The notes: generated by a model from the sequence alone, not told the origin. Shown: positions 16,821 to 26,660, counted from the first letter of the stretch. The stretch: DNA of 64,000 nt from Psychrobacter sp. 1044 (GCF_904846525.1 NZ_CAJHAZ010000005.1:1-64000); one strand, 5' to 3'. Program-made: numbers and translations.

Positions 16821-19800
16821 CTAACTCATTTTATCCCACATCTTGCTTAGGCGCTTTGGTGACACTGCCATGCGGGTTTTCATCGGTTGCGCGAATAGCT
16901 GAATACGATACTCCTCGACCATCCATCGATACTCACTAATGGCTTTATCATTGGCACAATTTGCCAGCCGCTCCATATGCTCATCAAGGGCATAGACACC
17001 GTCGAGATCGGATTCGAGATTGTGCTCAAGCCGTTCGATACGAATTTCAAGCGCCTCTAGATAGCGCGGATACTGCTGCCATTGGCTATAATCCATGCGA
17101 TAAACAAAATCAGCCAAGTGTAAGTCTTCTAATTGGTCTTCGATATCTTCGATAGACTCACCAAATACCTCTCGATCGAGCATGAGTAAGCTTTGGCGAA
17201 TACGCTGCCAGCGAGTATAGACATTTTTAAGGATTTTTATAACGTTTTGCCCCGTCAATAGAAAGTTAACCGACACCACTTCCAAGGTTTTCTCGTACTC
17301 TTCTGGCGTAAAGGGTAATTCTTCAGCAAGCGCTACGGCAGTATCATCAGCGCTTTCAGGCAAATCAGCACTGTGGTCAAATAACACATAATGCTCTTCA
17401 AGCGACGCGTCCAATGCCGCGTCGATGACGATGGTTTTTAGCTTCTCCATATCACCAAGTGGTGCAAATGCCAATTTGAATATCTTATCAATTTGGCTGG
17501 TCAGCTGTTTTTTCTTCGCACCAAGCTTACCTTTTATCAGGGTCAAAACTCCGATACGGTGTGCCTGTAACGCTGCATTGACATCGGTATATTGATGGAT
17601 AGATACCGCTTCACCTGACGCATCTGCAACCAAAGCAGCAAACTGCTTCATCACCACCCCTGCACTATGATGATTTTTGCTAAAGGCAAAATGCTCAGGA
17701 AATTCAGTATGCGTACCTTGCTGTTCATTCACCGCTTGGCGGGTCTCTTGAGCATGACGAATCTGTAACGTTTGCAGGTCGCGACCCTTTTCGATAATTC
17801 GGTTTTTGTCATCGACCACACAGATTTGTGGCTGTAAATAGCGATCAATGCTAAAGGGATTAAAGCTATCAGGCGTCACTGACATAACGCCGCGACGATT
17901 GAGCGCCTGGCAAAGCTGCTTAAGCAATCCTTGTCCACCAGCAGGTTGCAGTTCATCAAACAAGCTATCAGCTGTATCAGGAATCGGTACAATTTGACGG
18001 CGAATGTCTTTGGGTAGTGACTTAAGCAACTGCAATACTAGCTCATAACGCCAACCAGGCACACCCCACAATAGCTCAATCGCATCAAGCTGCGGTAGCG
18101 CGGCAAGTGGCACACGAATGGTCACGCCATCATCATCGCTGGACGGATCAAAGACATAACGTAGCGGTAGTTTTAGATCACCCAATTTCCACACTTCTGG
18201 GAAATCGCCTGTGGTCGGTGCTTGGCTATTGAGCACGTCATCATCGGTAAAGAATAGATATTTGGTATCGGTTTTTTCAACCTCGGCACGCCAATCTTCA
18301 AAGGCTTTGCGACTGGCAATATGCTCAGGTATTTTTTTATCATAAAACTGATACAGCGCTTCTTCATCAACCAACAAATCACGGCGACGTAACTTATCTT
18401 CAATGCGTTCAATATCAGCAACTTTATCCATATTATGCTGTAAAAATGGCGCTTGCCGACCCAAATTACCAGTCACCAAACCATCTCGGATAAAGATTTC
18501 TCGCGACTCAGCTAAGTTCACTTGCTCATAGTTGGTCAGCTGCTTACTGATAATAATCAGACCAAACAAGCTAATCTGCGCATAGGCTTTAACGCGCCCC
18601 GTCTTCTTCGACCAATGCGGCTCAAAGTAGTGATATTTTAATAAGTCGCCTGCCGCTGAGATAATCCATTCTGGTTCAATTTTGGCAACAGTGCGCATAA
18701 AGACTTGTGAGGTTTCGACCACTTCAAAGGCCATGACCCAAGGTGGTACTTGTTTAAATACCGTACTGGCTGGGAATATTTTGGCTTTTTGCTGGCGAGC
18801 CGCTAAGTATTCACCGCGATTTTCGGTTTTATGCGCAATCGTAGACAATAGACCTGTCAATAATGCGCGGTGTAAATTGGCATATTTAACCGCTTTGAGT
18901 TCTTCATCTTCAATCGCGGTAGGATCGCTGGTCATGTTTTCTAACGAAGCATTTTTATTAGCGCCTTTATCGGAAGCTTTTACCTCTTTAACATCCGTAA
19001 GCTTAAGGTCTGTGACCATTTGTACTAACTGACGATGGGTTTGATTCCACTCACGTACACGCGGGAAGCTCAGATAGTTTTTCTTGGTAAAATTCTTACG
19101 CTGATTGCCTGACAACTTATTGCCATCTTCATCTTTTTCGAACAGCGCTTTCCACAGGCTCAAATAGAACAAAAAGTCAGAATCATCTTGACGAAATTCC
19201 GCATGCTTTTGGTCGGCTTGCTGGCGTTTATTGGCAGGACGCTCGCGTGGATCTTGGACAGCAAGCGCAGCTACTACGATTAGCATTTCACGGATACAAT
19301 CAAAATCACTGCCCGCAACCAACATACGTGCCAGTCTTGGATCGATTGGCATACGCGCCATTTTTTGCCCAGTGGGCGTCAGGCTTAAATGGTCGAGACC
19401 TTTTTTTGGTTTTGGCTTATTGGTTTGATGAGCAGCAGTTACTTCATTTTTAGAGGTAATCGCGCCTAACTCATCAAGCAATTTATGCCCATCAGTAACC
19501 AAGCGGCTATCGGGTGGCTCGATAAAGGCAAAATCATCAACACTACCTAAGCGCAGATTGGCCATCTGTAAAATAACGGATGCAAGATTGGTCCGTAAAA
19601 TCTCAGGTTCGGTAAATTCTGGACGACCAGTAAAGTCCTCTTCACTATACAGACGAATACAAACCCCTGGTGCGACACGACCACAACGACCTTTACGCTG
19701 ATTGGCAGCCGCTTGCGAGATCGCCTCAATCGGTAGACGCTGTACGCGTGAGCGATACGAATAACGAGAAATCCGCGCAAAACCCAAGTCAATCACATAG

Positions 19801-21119
19801 CGAATACCCGGTACGGTCAGCGCAGTCTCGGCAACGTTGGTCGCGATAACGATACGCCGACCACGACCTGAGGGCTGAAAGATGCGCTGCTGCTCTTCAT
19901 AAGTCTGCCGTGCAAATAGTGGCAGCACTTCTGTATGCTTTGGCCCATGACGCTCAAGCACCTCTTGTAGCTCACGAATCTCAGCTTCTGTGGCGGCAAA
20001 TATCAAGATGTCTGCTTGGTCAGCATGACCTTTATTCTGTGCATCGCCAAAGCATTCTTCGACGGCGGCAACGACCGCACGTGGCAGATTTTCTTCAAAG
20101 TCATCGTAGCTATCATCATCTGAGCTGTTCACTGGCTCATCAGTGAGGGGACGGTAACGAACTTCCACTGGAAAACTACGACCTTCGACATTAAAAATAG
20201 GCGCAGGTACGTTGCGTTTTAGCTTATTATCATAGCGGCTAAAGTATTCACTAAAGCGTTTGGTATCAAGTGTTGCTGAGGTAATAATCACTTTTAAATC
20301 AGGGCGCTTGGGCAGTAGCTTTTTCAGGTAACCCATAATAAAATCAATGTTTAAGCTACGTTCATGCGCCTCATCAATAATGATAGTATCGTATTTACTT
20401 AAGAATCTATCATGCCCCAATTCTGCCAGCAAGATACCATCGGTCATCAGCTTAACCACAGATTGCGCCGTACCCTGCTCATTAAAGCGAATCTTGAAGC
20501 TGACAGTATTACCGAGCTGCTCGCCCAATTCTTCAGCGATACGGTTTGCCACACTGCGCGCGGCCAATCGTCGAGGCTGGGTATGCCCTATCTGCCCAGT
20601 GATACCGCGACCTGCCAGCATTGCCAGCTTCGGCAATTGCGTCGTCTTACCAGAACCTGTCTCCCCTGCAACAATAATGACTTGGTGATCAATAATTGCC
20701 TGTACTAAATCTTCTGCACGTTGACTGACGGGCAAATCAAGATTCAGTTTTTCTGCCAGTTTTTCTGGAATACTATCCATACGTGCCTGCACCGCTTGCT
20801 GTGAGCGGGTCTTGATTTTTTCATACTGTGCACGTTTTTTAGTTAGCCCATCATCGGCTTTATCGTCAGAATTTTTTTTATTTTTAGCCACAGCAGCTCG
20901 AGCCAGCTCACGTTCTAGACGGCTTAAATAATAACTGTCTTTAGCGAGTACTGGTAAATCAGCAACCATGTCGGTCTGTGAAGACGCTTCATTACTGTTT
21001 GCCGTAATATTCAAATTATCGTCACTTGGGTTTGCTAATTTACTTAATTCATCGAATCTAGGCTCATTGGTGTTATTTCCAGTCGGCATATCTGAGGTTT
21101 TCTTAGAAGTATTCGGCAT
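16821..21119 (-). CDS. hrpA: ATP-dependent RNA helicase HrpA
   Basis: DEAH-box helicase; in E. coli HrpA rescues stalled or collided ribosomes and processes mRNA. The 1432-aa protein has an extended polar N-terminus (1-130), then Walker A GETGSGKT at 152-159, DEAH at 249-252, SAT at 281-283, and motif VI QRKGRCGRVAPG, followed by the helicase-associated winged-helix, ratchet and OB domains and the long HrpA-specific C-terminal region (DUF3418, from about 800). The family is about 1300 aa; the excess lies in the N-terminus and in Lys/Asn-rich loops at about 635-740. It is flanked by a long-stem terminator downstream and is probably monocistronic. Confidence 0.95.
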   Translation of the reverse strand: MPNTSKKTSDMPTGNNTNEPRFDELSKLANPSDDNLNITANSNEASSQTDMVADLPVLAKDSYYLSRLERELARAAVAKNKKNSDDKADDGLTKKRAQYEKIKTRSQQAVQARMDSIPEKLAEKLNLDLPVSQRAEDLVQAIIDHQVIIVAGETGSGKTTQLPKLAMLAGRGITGQIGHTQPRRLAARSVANRIAEELGEQLGNTVSFKIRFNEQGTAQSVVKLMTDGILLAELGHDRFLSKYDTIIIDEAHERSLNIDFIMGYLKKLLPKRPDLKVIITSATLDTKRFSEYFSRYDNKLKRNVPAPIFNVEGRSFPVEVRYRPLTDEPVNSSDDDSYDDFEENLPRAVVAAVEECFGDAQNKGHADQADILIFAATEAEIRELQEVLERHGPKHTEVLPLFARQTYEEQQRIFQPSGRGRRIVIATNVAETALTVPGIRYVIDLGFARISRYSYRSRVQRLPIEAISQAAANQRKGRCGRVAPGVCIRLYSEEDFTGRPEFTEPEILRTNLASVILQMANLRLGSVDDFAFIEPPDSRLVTDGHKLLDELGAITSKNEVTAAHQTNKPKPKKGLDHLSLTPTGQKMARMPIDPRLARMLVAGSDFDCIREMLIVVAALAVQDPRERPANKRQQADQKHAEFRQDDSDFLFYLSLWKALFEKDEDGNKLSGNQRKNFTKKNYLSFPRVREWNQTHRQLVQMVTDLKLTDVKEVKASDKGANKNASLENMTSDPTAIEDEELKAVKYANLHRALLTGLLSTIAHKTENRGEYLAARQQKAKIFPASTVFKQVPPWVMAFEVVETSQVFMRTVAKIEPEWIISAAGDLLKYHYFEPHWSKKTGRVKAYAQISLFGLIIISKQLTNYEQVNLAESREIFIRDGLVTGNLGRQAPFLQHNMDKVADIERIEDKLRRRDLLVDEEALYQFYDKKIPEHIASRKAFEDWRAEVEKTDTKYLFFTDDDVLNSQAPTTGDFPEVWKLGDLKLPLRYVFDPSSDDDGVTIRVPLAALPQLDAIELLWGVPGWRYELVLQLLKSLPKDIRRQIVPIPDTADSLFDELQPAGGQGLLKQLCQALNRRGVMSVTPDSFNPFSIDRYLQPQICVVDDKNRIIEKGRDLQTLQIRHAQETRQAVNEQQGTHTEFPEHFAFSKNHHSAGVVMKQFAALVADASGEAVSIHQYTDVNAALQAHRIGVLTLIKGKLGAKKKQLTSQIDKIFKLAFAPLGDMEKLKTIVIDAALDASLEEHYVLFDHSADLPESADDTAVALAEELPFTPEEYEKTLEVVSVNFLLTGQNVIKILKNVYTRWQRIRQSLLMLDREVFGESIEDIEDQLEDLHLADFVYRMDYSQWQQYPRYLEALEIRIERLEHNLESDLDGVYALDEHMERLANCANDKAISEYRWMVEEYRIQLFAQPMKTRMAVSPKRLSKMWDKMS

Positions 21120-21221
21120 ATTTACTTAGGCTATTTATTGTTTGGAAGTGGTTAGATTATGAGGGTAATTTGGGCGTGATTCAAGGCGGTTATAGTGTTT
21201 GCCTAGCAACTATGCAGGCTA

Positions 21222-21635
21222 TTACCTATTTTCAAAACTCTCAGTCAAAATATTTCTAAGCTCATTAGTCATAGGCTTAAATTTAAAATGCTTTGGCTCC
21301 ATCTGAGCAATCAAAGCATACTGATCATTTTCAATCGAGTTATTCTCACAAGAAAAATGATTCATTTCCTGACCAGTAATGGCATTAATAATATAAAAAG
21401 AGGTATCGCTATCTTCAAACTGTGTCAGCTCATAGTAGTTATTCGGATCCCGCATAACGAGATTAGTACCATTAGAAAGAGTCGTATAATAGGTATCCTC
21501 AGTCGCTTGCTGCGCCTCTAATCTTAAAGGATTGCCTTGGGTGGCTAAATAATACTTGAGCATATAACCAATATCGCTATTAATCACATCCAAACGTAAA
21601 CGCTCACCCTCTTCTGTGATGCATTGATAGATCAT
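21222..21635 (-). CDS. Hypothetical protein, 137 aa
   Basis: I do not recognise this protein. It starts MIYQCITEEGERLRLDVINSD, has no signal peptide or membrane segment, and is acidic and Asn/Glu-rich. The pattern of short beta-like stretches (YYTTLSNGTNLVMRD, TSFYIINAITG) suggests a small beta-rich domain. It precedes hrpA on the same strand with a gap of 102 bases, and two further small genes lie upstream of it. Codon use is like the region. The start at 21635 lacks a strong ribosome-binding site. Confidence 0.65.
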   Translation of the reverse strand: MIYQCITEEGERLRLDVINSDIGYMLKYYLATQGNPLRLEAQQATEDTYYTTLSNGTNLVMRDPNNYYELTQFEDSDTSFYIINAITGQEMNHFSCENNSIENDQYALIAQMEPKHFKFKPMTNELRNILTESFENR

Positions 21636-21732
21636 AAAAGGTTCGTAAATTCGTGGTTTAGTAGTGACATTTTATAAAATTTCTCAAACCTGCCAGCCCT
21701 ATTTTATTTTTGTGAATAAATTATTTGTCAGC

Positions 21733-22050
21733 TCAAACGCTACTTGTATAAATAATCTGTTGACGAATAGCAGCCCCCGTAAAGAAATTCTGCAACTTTT
21801 GCAATGGTAGCCTAGGAAAAGGCAGATGCAGCGAAAGTATTAACCTCTCAAACGCTACCATTTCATCAGCTAATGCTTGTGCGACATCAGGTTGAATCTG
21901 CGGATTTTCATATACATTATCAATCAACCAAGTGAGTTTTGGAAACTTAGCATTATCATGAATCTGATAAAGGGTCGGTAATAGCTCATCAGAGAGTTGG
22001 CAACGCAATTTGCGAATCATGCCATTTTTATAATACATATTTAAAGCCAT
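21733..22050 (-). CDS. Hypothetical protein, 105 aa
   Basis: I do not recognise it. Sequence MALNMYYKNGMIRKLRCQLSD, mainly helical, soluble and slightly basic at the start, with a conserved-looking LPFPRLPLQKLQNFFTGAA near the end. ATG at 22050 has AAGGA about 11 bases upstream; a second ATG four codons in is possible. It follows the DUF1543 gene by 48 bases on the same strand and is probably co-transcribed with it. Confidence 0.6.
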   Translation of the reverse strand: MALNMYYKNGMIRKLRCQLSDELLPTLYQIHDNAKFPKLTWLIDNVYENPQIQPDVAQALADEMVAFERLILSLHLPFPRLPLQKLQNFFTGAAIRQQIIYTSSV

Positions 22051-22098
22051 ATTAGGGTGTGTCCTTAATTAAATGATGAGACTAAAAATGAAATGAAT

Positions 22099-22692
22099 TT
22101 AAAATAACTTCCTTAAATTCTTGATACTTAGATAACCAACATACTCTTTATCTTCATCAGCATTTGCAAGTTCGTGACTATTATGAATCGTAGGCTCAAT
22201 TAAAATCTGTATGTTTGAGACAAGGTCGTTCACGTCGTATATATCATCGATATCTACCTGAAATTTATCATCAATGTGCGATGCGGCATTAAAAGGTGAG
22301 TCTTTATCTTTAAAAGTAAATTCTTTATAAAATGTACTTTGCTTTGCTTGTTTAATAGCATCTGTTTGATTGTTAGCAACGATAAGTAGCTTATGGTGAA
22401 ACTCTTCAAAACTCCCCTGCTGATAGCCGCCTAAATTAATAAAGAACAGTTTTAAACCGTTATCATTCGCTGTTTGATTGTTTGACTCGATCAATTTAAC
22501 AGTATGGTTTCCCACTTTGGTAATCGCTCTGTATGAATCAATATGCCATTTGTTTTTGACTTTAGGCCAGTGGTGATTGATATCGTCTACCAGCTCGCGC
22601 ACCTGATTGGCCACACCGAAGAAAATATCGTGCTGCTCAATCAAACGACCTTTGGGGCGACCACCAAGCTGCACCATAAATAGTGTTGGCAT
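22099..22692 (-). CDS. DUF1543 domain protein
   Basis: Uncharacterised family. From ATG 22692 (AAGGA nine bases upstream; a TTG start three codons earlier is less likely) it is 197 aa. The family signature LFMVQLGGRPKGRLIEQHDI opens the protein, followed by FFGVANQVRELVDDINHHWP and KWHIDSYRAI. A second, diverged copy begins near residue 80 (LKLFFINLGGYQQGSFEEFH, then HIDDKFQVDIDDIYDV), so the protein is an internal duplication, as known for DUF1543. No catalytic motif or membrane segment is seen. It heads a small minus-strand group of three genes before hrpA. Confidence 0.8.
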   Translation of the reverse strand: MPTLFMVQLGGRPKGRLIEQHDIFFGVANQVRELVDDINHHWPKVKNKWHIDSYRAITKVGNHTVKLIESNNQTANDNGLKLFFINLGGYQQGSFEEFHHKLLIVANNQTDAIKQAKQSTFYKEFTFKDKDSPFNAASHIDDKFQVDIDDIYDVNDLVSNIQILIEPTIHNSHELANADEDKEYVGYLSIKNLRKLF

Positions 22693-22783
22693 CTTATGCA
22701 ATCCTTATTAGGTATATAAAACTCATCGTTATTCTAATTAATATAATTAACTTGCTCTAAAAATACGTTGGCATCTTCTACAT

Positions 22784-23584
22784 TTATAACACCCGCCCTG
22801 TTCTCAGTGCAAACGCCCAATCTTCGCGACCGTTCATTGAAGCCAATTTAGCCGCAGCTTCATAATCATAAGGCACTTTGATATGCTCAGTTTGCCAGTA
22901 TTTACCCTGCTCAGTATCAACACATTTAATAAGCACGTAACTGGCATGGGGCGAATAGGTTTGCATCTTATGCAAAATAGGCAAATCATCTTTATAAGCA
23001 GGGTAACCCACGCTACCTGTATTGATGATTATCTGACCTGTCGATAGCGTGACTGTACGTGGGATATGAGTATGACCACATATGATCACTGAACTGCCAA
23101 TACCGTTAAGCTGTGCCAAAATATCTAGATTATCACGTAAGGTCGGCTGACCCGTCTCGATATTTTCTAACAAATAGACCATGTCATCGGTTGGTGACCC
23201 ATGGCACAGATAAATGTTCTCACTCAGATGACAATCAAATGGCAAATTCTGTAGCCAATTAACCGCTGCTTTAGGCAAGTCCTCTATGATAAAAGCCATG
23301 GTTGCGTTGTTGCCAATCTCCGCCGTTGTCGCTTCATAAATCTGTCTATCCTGATTACCTCGAATAGTAATGATATCGTTCTGCTGTGCCATTAAGAGCG
23401 CATAGGTATCTTTAGGGGCAATCGGTCCATATAAAATATCGCCCAGATTAACAATTTGATCAATATCGCGCTGTTTAATATCAGTCAGCACGGCTTCAAG
23501 CGCGAAGACATTACTATGAATGTCGGAAATAGCTGCGATAGTATTTAATTGCTTGTTATTAGAGTTGGAGTTAGAGTGCGCCAT
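22784..23584 (-). CDS. Calcineurin-like metallophosphoesterase (YfcE/MJ0936 type)
   Basis: Binuclear-metal phosphoesterase, probably cytoplasmic. The 266-aa protein carries the metallophosphoesterase motifs in order: SDIHSN (about 20), NLGDILYGP (about 46), IRGNQDR (about 73), CHGSP (about 126) and CGHTHIPR (about 167), followed by INTGSVGYPAY. This arrangement matches the Metallophos_2 (YfcE-like) family, where substrates are small phosphodiesters or phosphomonoesters; the true substrate here is unknown. AGGAAAATA precedes the ATG. Upstream is the DASS transporter on the same strand, separated by a terminator. Confidence 0.88.
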   Translation of the reverse strand: MAHSNSNSNNKQLNTIAAISDIHSNVFALEAVLTDIKQRDIDQIVNLGDILYGPIAPKDTYALLMAQQNDIITIRGNQDRQIYEATTAEIGNNATMAFIIEDLPKAAVNWLQNLPFDCHLSENIYLCHGSPTDDMVYLLENIETGQPTLRDNLDILAQLNGIGSSVIICGHTHIPRTVTLSTGQIIINTGSVGYPAYKDDLPILHKMQTYSPHASYVLIKCVDTEQGKYWQTEHIKVPYDYEAAAKLASMNGREDWAFALRTGRVL

Positions 23585-23659
23585 CTTATTTATTTTCCTA
23601 ACAAATCACTATGTTATACATCGACTAACCGTAAAAAGGAACAGAAAAGAGAAACAAAA

Positions 23660-23696
23660 AAACCCAATGGCTCGTGATTATTGAGACATTGGGTTT
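23660..23696 (-). terminator. Terminator after the DASS transporter
   Basis: AAACCCAATG and CATTGGGTTT pair around a 17-base loop, with a T-run on the minus strand. It lies 30 bases past the transporter stop. Confidence 0.8.
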
Positions 23697-23725
23697 CATA
23701 AATTATGATTAATGTGATTGCTAAA

Positions 23726-25147
23726 CTATATTAAGAAGAAATAAGCCCACAATCCGACGACAAAGGTAGCAATGATATTAAGAATGACACCCGTACGAAT
23801 CATTTCGCTCTGTTTAATCAATCCCGTACCAAAGACAATCGCATTTGGCGGTGTTGCAACTGGTAGCATAAAGGCACAAGATGCACCAATACCGATGACC
23901 AATACCAACACTTCGTGCGGCAAACCCATCTGCTCTGCAATGGCAGCAAATACGGGAACCAGCAGGGCGGCAGAGGCTGTATTAGAAGCAAACTCCGTCA
24001 AGAAAATAATAAATGCTGATACCGCAATCATCACCACGATAAGCGGTGCAGAAGACAACGCATTAGCGACCGTCTCCCCCAACACCAAAGAGGCGCCTGA
24101 CACTTTCAGAATCGTCGACAGGGCAATACCACCGCCGAACAACATCAGTACACCCCAATCCGTATTATCAGACACTTGCTTCCACGATACCAAGCCTAAG
24201 CTGACCACAGCGGCAGCGGCTGATAAGGCAATAACTGCATCAGTATCCGTAATATCAAGCGCGGCACCGATCTTTTTGGAGAAAATCCAGCTCAATGCAG
24301 TGACAATAAAGACGATAATCGTCACCACACGCGGTTTATTCCATGCGATAGGTTCGTCTTCAACCAGTACAATTTTACGATTCAGGTTGGGCTTCAAAAA
24401 CACATACATTGCACCTAACAATAGCGGCAATAATACCAGCATCATCGGCACACCAAACTTCATCCAGTCCACAAAGGCAATATTGAGCGCCTTCGCAGCG
24501 ATGGCATTTGGCGGCGAACCAACGATCGTACCTAAACCACCAAGGCTTGCTGAATAAGCGATACCTAATAGTACAAATACAAAAGTACCTCGGTCTTTTT
24601 CACGGTCAACTTGCGTTAAAATACCCAGTGCTAATGGCAACATCATCGCCGCCGTCGCAGTATTTGATATCCACATTGACAAAAATGCGGTCACGCCAAA
24701 TATCAAAAATACCGCTGTGCTTAATTTGCCACCTGACATCGATAAAATCTTCAGGGCAATTTTTTTATCCAATTGCTGCACATGCAAGGCCGCCGCCAAA
24801 GCAAAACCACCAAAAAACAAATAAATGGTCGGATTGGCAAAGCTTTGTAAGCCTATTTCGGCATCGAATTCTGGTATACCCACTAAGGCACCAACCACGA
24901 CTACCAATAGTGCCGTAATCGTGACGTGCAACGCTTCCGTTAGCCACAATACGCCGATGAAGAACAATAAGGCAAGGCCCTTATTGGCATTAATATCGAA
25001 TGGCAATACATTATAAATAATCATACTGATAACCGCCGCAATAGCGACCACTATCAACCCTTTACCAGTACCCTTTGGAAAGGTATCGGTAAATAAATAC
25101 TCATTGCCATCATCAGGAAGATGGCTATCTAATTTTTGCTCTGACAT
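23726..25147 (-). CDS. SLC13/DASS-family sodium-coupled anion transporter
   Basis: Inner-membrane importer of dicarboxylates or related anions driven by sodium. The 473-aa protein has about 12 hydrophobic segments and the two sodium-binding SNT motifs of this family: WISNTATAAMM (SNT at 161-163) and FASNTASAALL (SNT at 388-390). The family signature region near the C-terminus, SCAFMLPVATPPNAIVFGTG, is intact. A GGA-containing ribosome-binding site precedes ATG 25147. Substrate (succinate, malate, citrate or sulfate) cannot be told from sequence by eye; the SNT and PPNAI motifs favour di- or tricarboxylates. Confidence 0.92.
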   Translation of the reverse strand: MSEQKLDSHLPDDGNEYLFTDTFPKGTGKGLIVVAIAAVISMIIYNVLPFDINANKGLALLFFIGVLWLTEALHVTITALLVVVVGALVGIPEFDAEIGLQSFANPTIYLFFGGFALAAALHVQQLDKKIALKILSMSGGKLSTAVFLIFGVTAFLSMWISNTATAAMMLPLALGILTQVDREKDRGTFVFVLLGIAYSASLGGLGTIVGSPPNAIAAKALNIAFVDWMKFGVPMMLVLLPLLLGAMYVFLKPNLNRKIVLVEDEPIAWNKPRVVTIIVFIVTALSWIFSKKIGAALDITDTDAVIALSAAAAVVSLGLVSWKQVSDNTDWGVLMLFGGGIALSTILKVSGASLVLGETVANALSSAPLIVVMIAVSAFIIFLTEFASNTASAALLVPVFAAIAEQMGLPHEVLVLVIGIGASCAFMLPVATPPNAIVFGTGLIKQSEMIRTGVILNIIATFVVGLWAYFFLI

Positions 25148-25678
25148 AAAATGTCCTTATTTTCCCAAAGACAGTGTAAAAAGACGCTAAAATAAAAACG
25201 CATGTTAGCGATTGACGGTAGTTCAACCAGCAACCGCAAAAAATACGCCGTTATCATAACAGATATATAACAAAAAGCTGATGCAACAAAGCCTTTATAA
25301 AAAAGCCCCTATAAAATTTGCAATAAATAGGGTTATTTCACAGGTAAAGAATTACTTTCATGCGTTTTAGGAAATGTACCTTAAAACGGTACTTTATAGA
25401 GATGACATTTATCTCATGAGTTTTTTATTTTTGAACCGAACGCCAAGAATGAGTGAGAGCAACTTATAACCAAGTAATTGCTTTTCATTAAACAGCAAGC
25501 CTTGTTAGGTGAAGTTACACATCGTCACTAAACAAGCGTACACTTAGTATGTACAAGCGTATGGTGCTATCTCATACTAAATAAGTCAAAATAAATTTCT
25601 AATACCAGTAATAGCTTAACAACGATTTTTTATTAGTACTTATATCGGAAAATGAATAACAATAAATAGGAGCACTTT
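25148..25678. other. Intergenic region (531 bp)
   Basis: Separates the DASS transporter (minus) from a 54-aa gene (plus). AT-rich, with no larger reading frame. Two direct copies of acaagcgta at 25532-25540 and 25553-25561 are 21 bases apart, about two helical turns, and could be a regulator site. A short gtacacttagtatgtac-like inverted element overlaps them. Confidence 0.4.
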
Positions 25679-25843
25679 ATGACAGATGCAAATAAAACAG
25701 ATTCAACCACTAAAATGGCACCAAGAGATATCAATCAAGACGGTTTGGCTAAAAAAGATCAGCAGCGTACCGACGACTCTGCACTCGATATGATGCAAGG
25801 GTTACATGAACATGAAGACCATAAGGAAGAAGGTAAGAAATAA
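25679..25843 (+). CDS. Small charged protein, 54 aa
   Basis: Short gene beginning with ATG at 25679-25681 after the strong ribosome-binding site TAGGAG. The protein starts MTDANKTDSTTKMAPRDINQD and ends EHEDHKEEGKK. It is almost entirely hydrophilic, with no signal or membrane segment, and is rich in Asp, Lys, Glu and Gln, so it is probably intrinsically disordered. A hairpin with a T-run directly follows. The good ribosome-binding site, stop and terminator make it more credible than a chance frame. I know no function; hydrophilic small proteins of this kind are often stress-induced, but nothing here proves that. Confidence 0.6.
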   Translation: MTDANKTDSTTKMAPRDINQDGLAKKDQQRTDDSALDMMQGLHEHEDHKEEGKK

Positions 25844-25870
25844 ATCACAGCTTTATTATTACCTCAAAGC

Positions 25871-25916
25871 AAAAAATAAAAGGTACTGATCGTTATGATG
25901 AGTGCCTTTTATTTTT
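25871..25916 (+). terminator. Terminator after the 54-aa gene
   Basis: AAAATAAAAGGTACT pairs with AGTGCCTTTTATTTT (one wobble) around a 13-base loop, followed by T. It overlaps the last codons of the convergent DUF1275 gene. Confidence 0.65.
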
Positions 25917-26588
25917 TGGCTCTCTTTTTTCTGGCAGGCGGTCTGAGACATAGTTATATATAAATGCTGCCGTCAAGACGATAGCAATGGGTACAAATAG
26001 CGCTTCATAGCCAACCTTGGCGAATAAAAATGCTCCAACGGCGCTGCCACCGCAAAAGCAATACCAAATAATGGCTTGAAACCCTAATGTCGGTTTGCTA
26101 ATCGATCGACCCGCCAACCAGTTGCCAATCGCTGCGCCCATATCTGATGTCAAACCTGTCAAATGGGTGGTACGAATAACCGCGCCACTATAAGTCGCTA
26201 CCATGGCATTCTGTAATCCGCATGCCATTGCCGCTGCCAACTGTCCTAAATAATCATGCTGCTGATACAACCAGTAGCTGACCATTAACAGTGCCGCCTC
26301 GATATATAGCGCACTACCATAGCGCCTACCTAACTTTAATGATGTCTGCCCAATCACATAACCACTCAGTATCGCGCCTGCCAAAAAAGACAATAGCAGC
26401 GCACCAATATACAAGATACTACGCACATCCAAGTAAGCAATAGCCGCTGCAAATAAGCTTACGTTGCCAGTGACATGAGAAACCGATAGATTGGTAAACC
26501 CCATTAACGCAGCAGTGTTAACACAGCCAGCACTGAATGCCAGTACTGCCCCGCCCCACAATATCCACTTTGGTAATTTGGTTATCAT
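25893..26588 (-). CDS. DUF1275 (YoaK-like) membrane protein
   Basis: Integral membrane protein of the YoaK/DUF1275 family, function unknown. The 231-aa sequence has about six hydrophobic segments and the family signatures AGCVNTAALMGFTNLSVSHVTGNVS near the start and CGLQNAMVATYSGAVIRTTHLTGLTSDMG in the middle. A basic C-terminal tail (SDRLPEKREPKNKRHSS) lies in the cytoplasm. The last codons overlap the terminator of the convergent 54-aa gene. fabI lies upstream on the same strand, but a terminator separates them. Confidence 0.88.
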   Translation of the reverse strand: MITKLPKWILWGGAVLAFSAGCVNTAALMGFTNLSVSHVTGNVSLFAAAIAYLDVRSILYIGALLLSFLAGAILSGYVIGQTSLKLGRRYGSALYIEAALLMVSYWLYQQHDYLGQLAAAMACGLQNAMVATYSGAVIRTTHLTGLTSDMGAAIGNWLAGRSISKPTLGFQAIIWYCFCGGSAVGAFLFAKVGYEALFVPIAIVLTAAFIYNYVSDRLPEKREPKNKRHSS

Positions 26589-26633
26589 ATTCGCCGCCTA
26601 ATGGCTTATCACCAAAAAGCATCTATTATAACC

Positions 26634-26660
26634 AAAAAAGGCAACCTATTGGCTGCCTTC
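26634..26660 (-). terminator. Terminator of fabI
   Basis: On the minus strand AAGGCA and TGCCTT pair around GCCAATAGGT and are followed by TTTTTT. It lies about 40 bases past the fabI stop. Confidence 0.7.

Noticed and set aside
23772-24557. Plus-strand frame of 261 codons opposite the DASS transporter
   Set aside because: Antisense shadow of a clearly recognised membrane protein; repetitive Ala/Thr/Ile composition comes from reverse codons.
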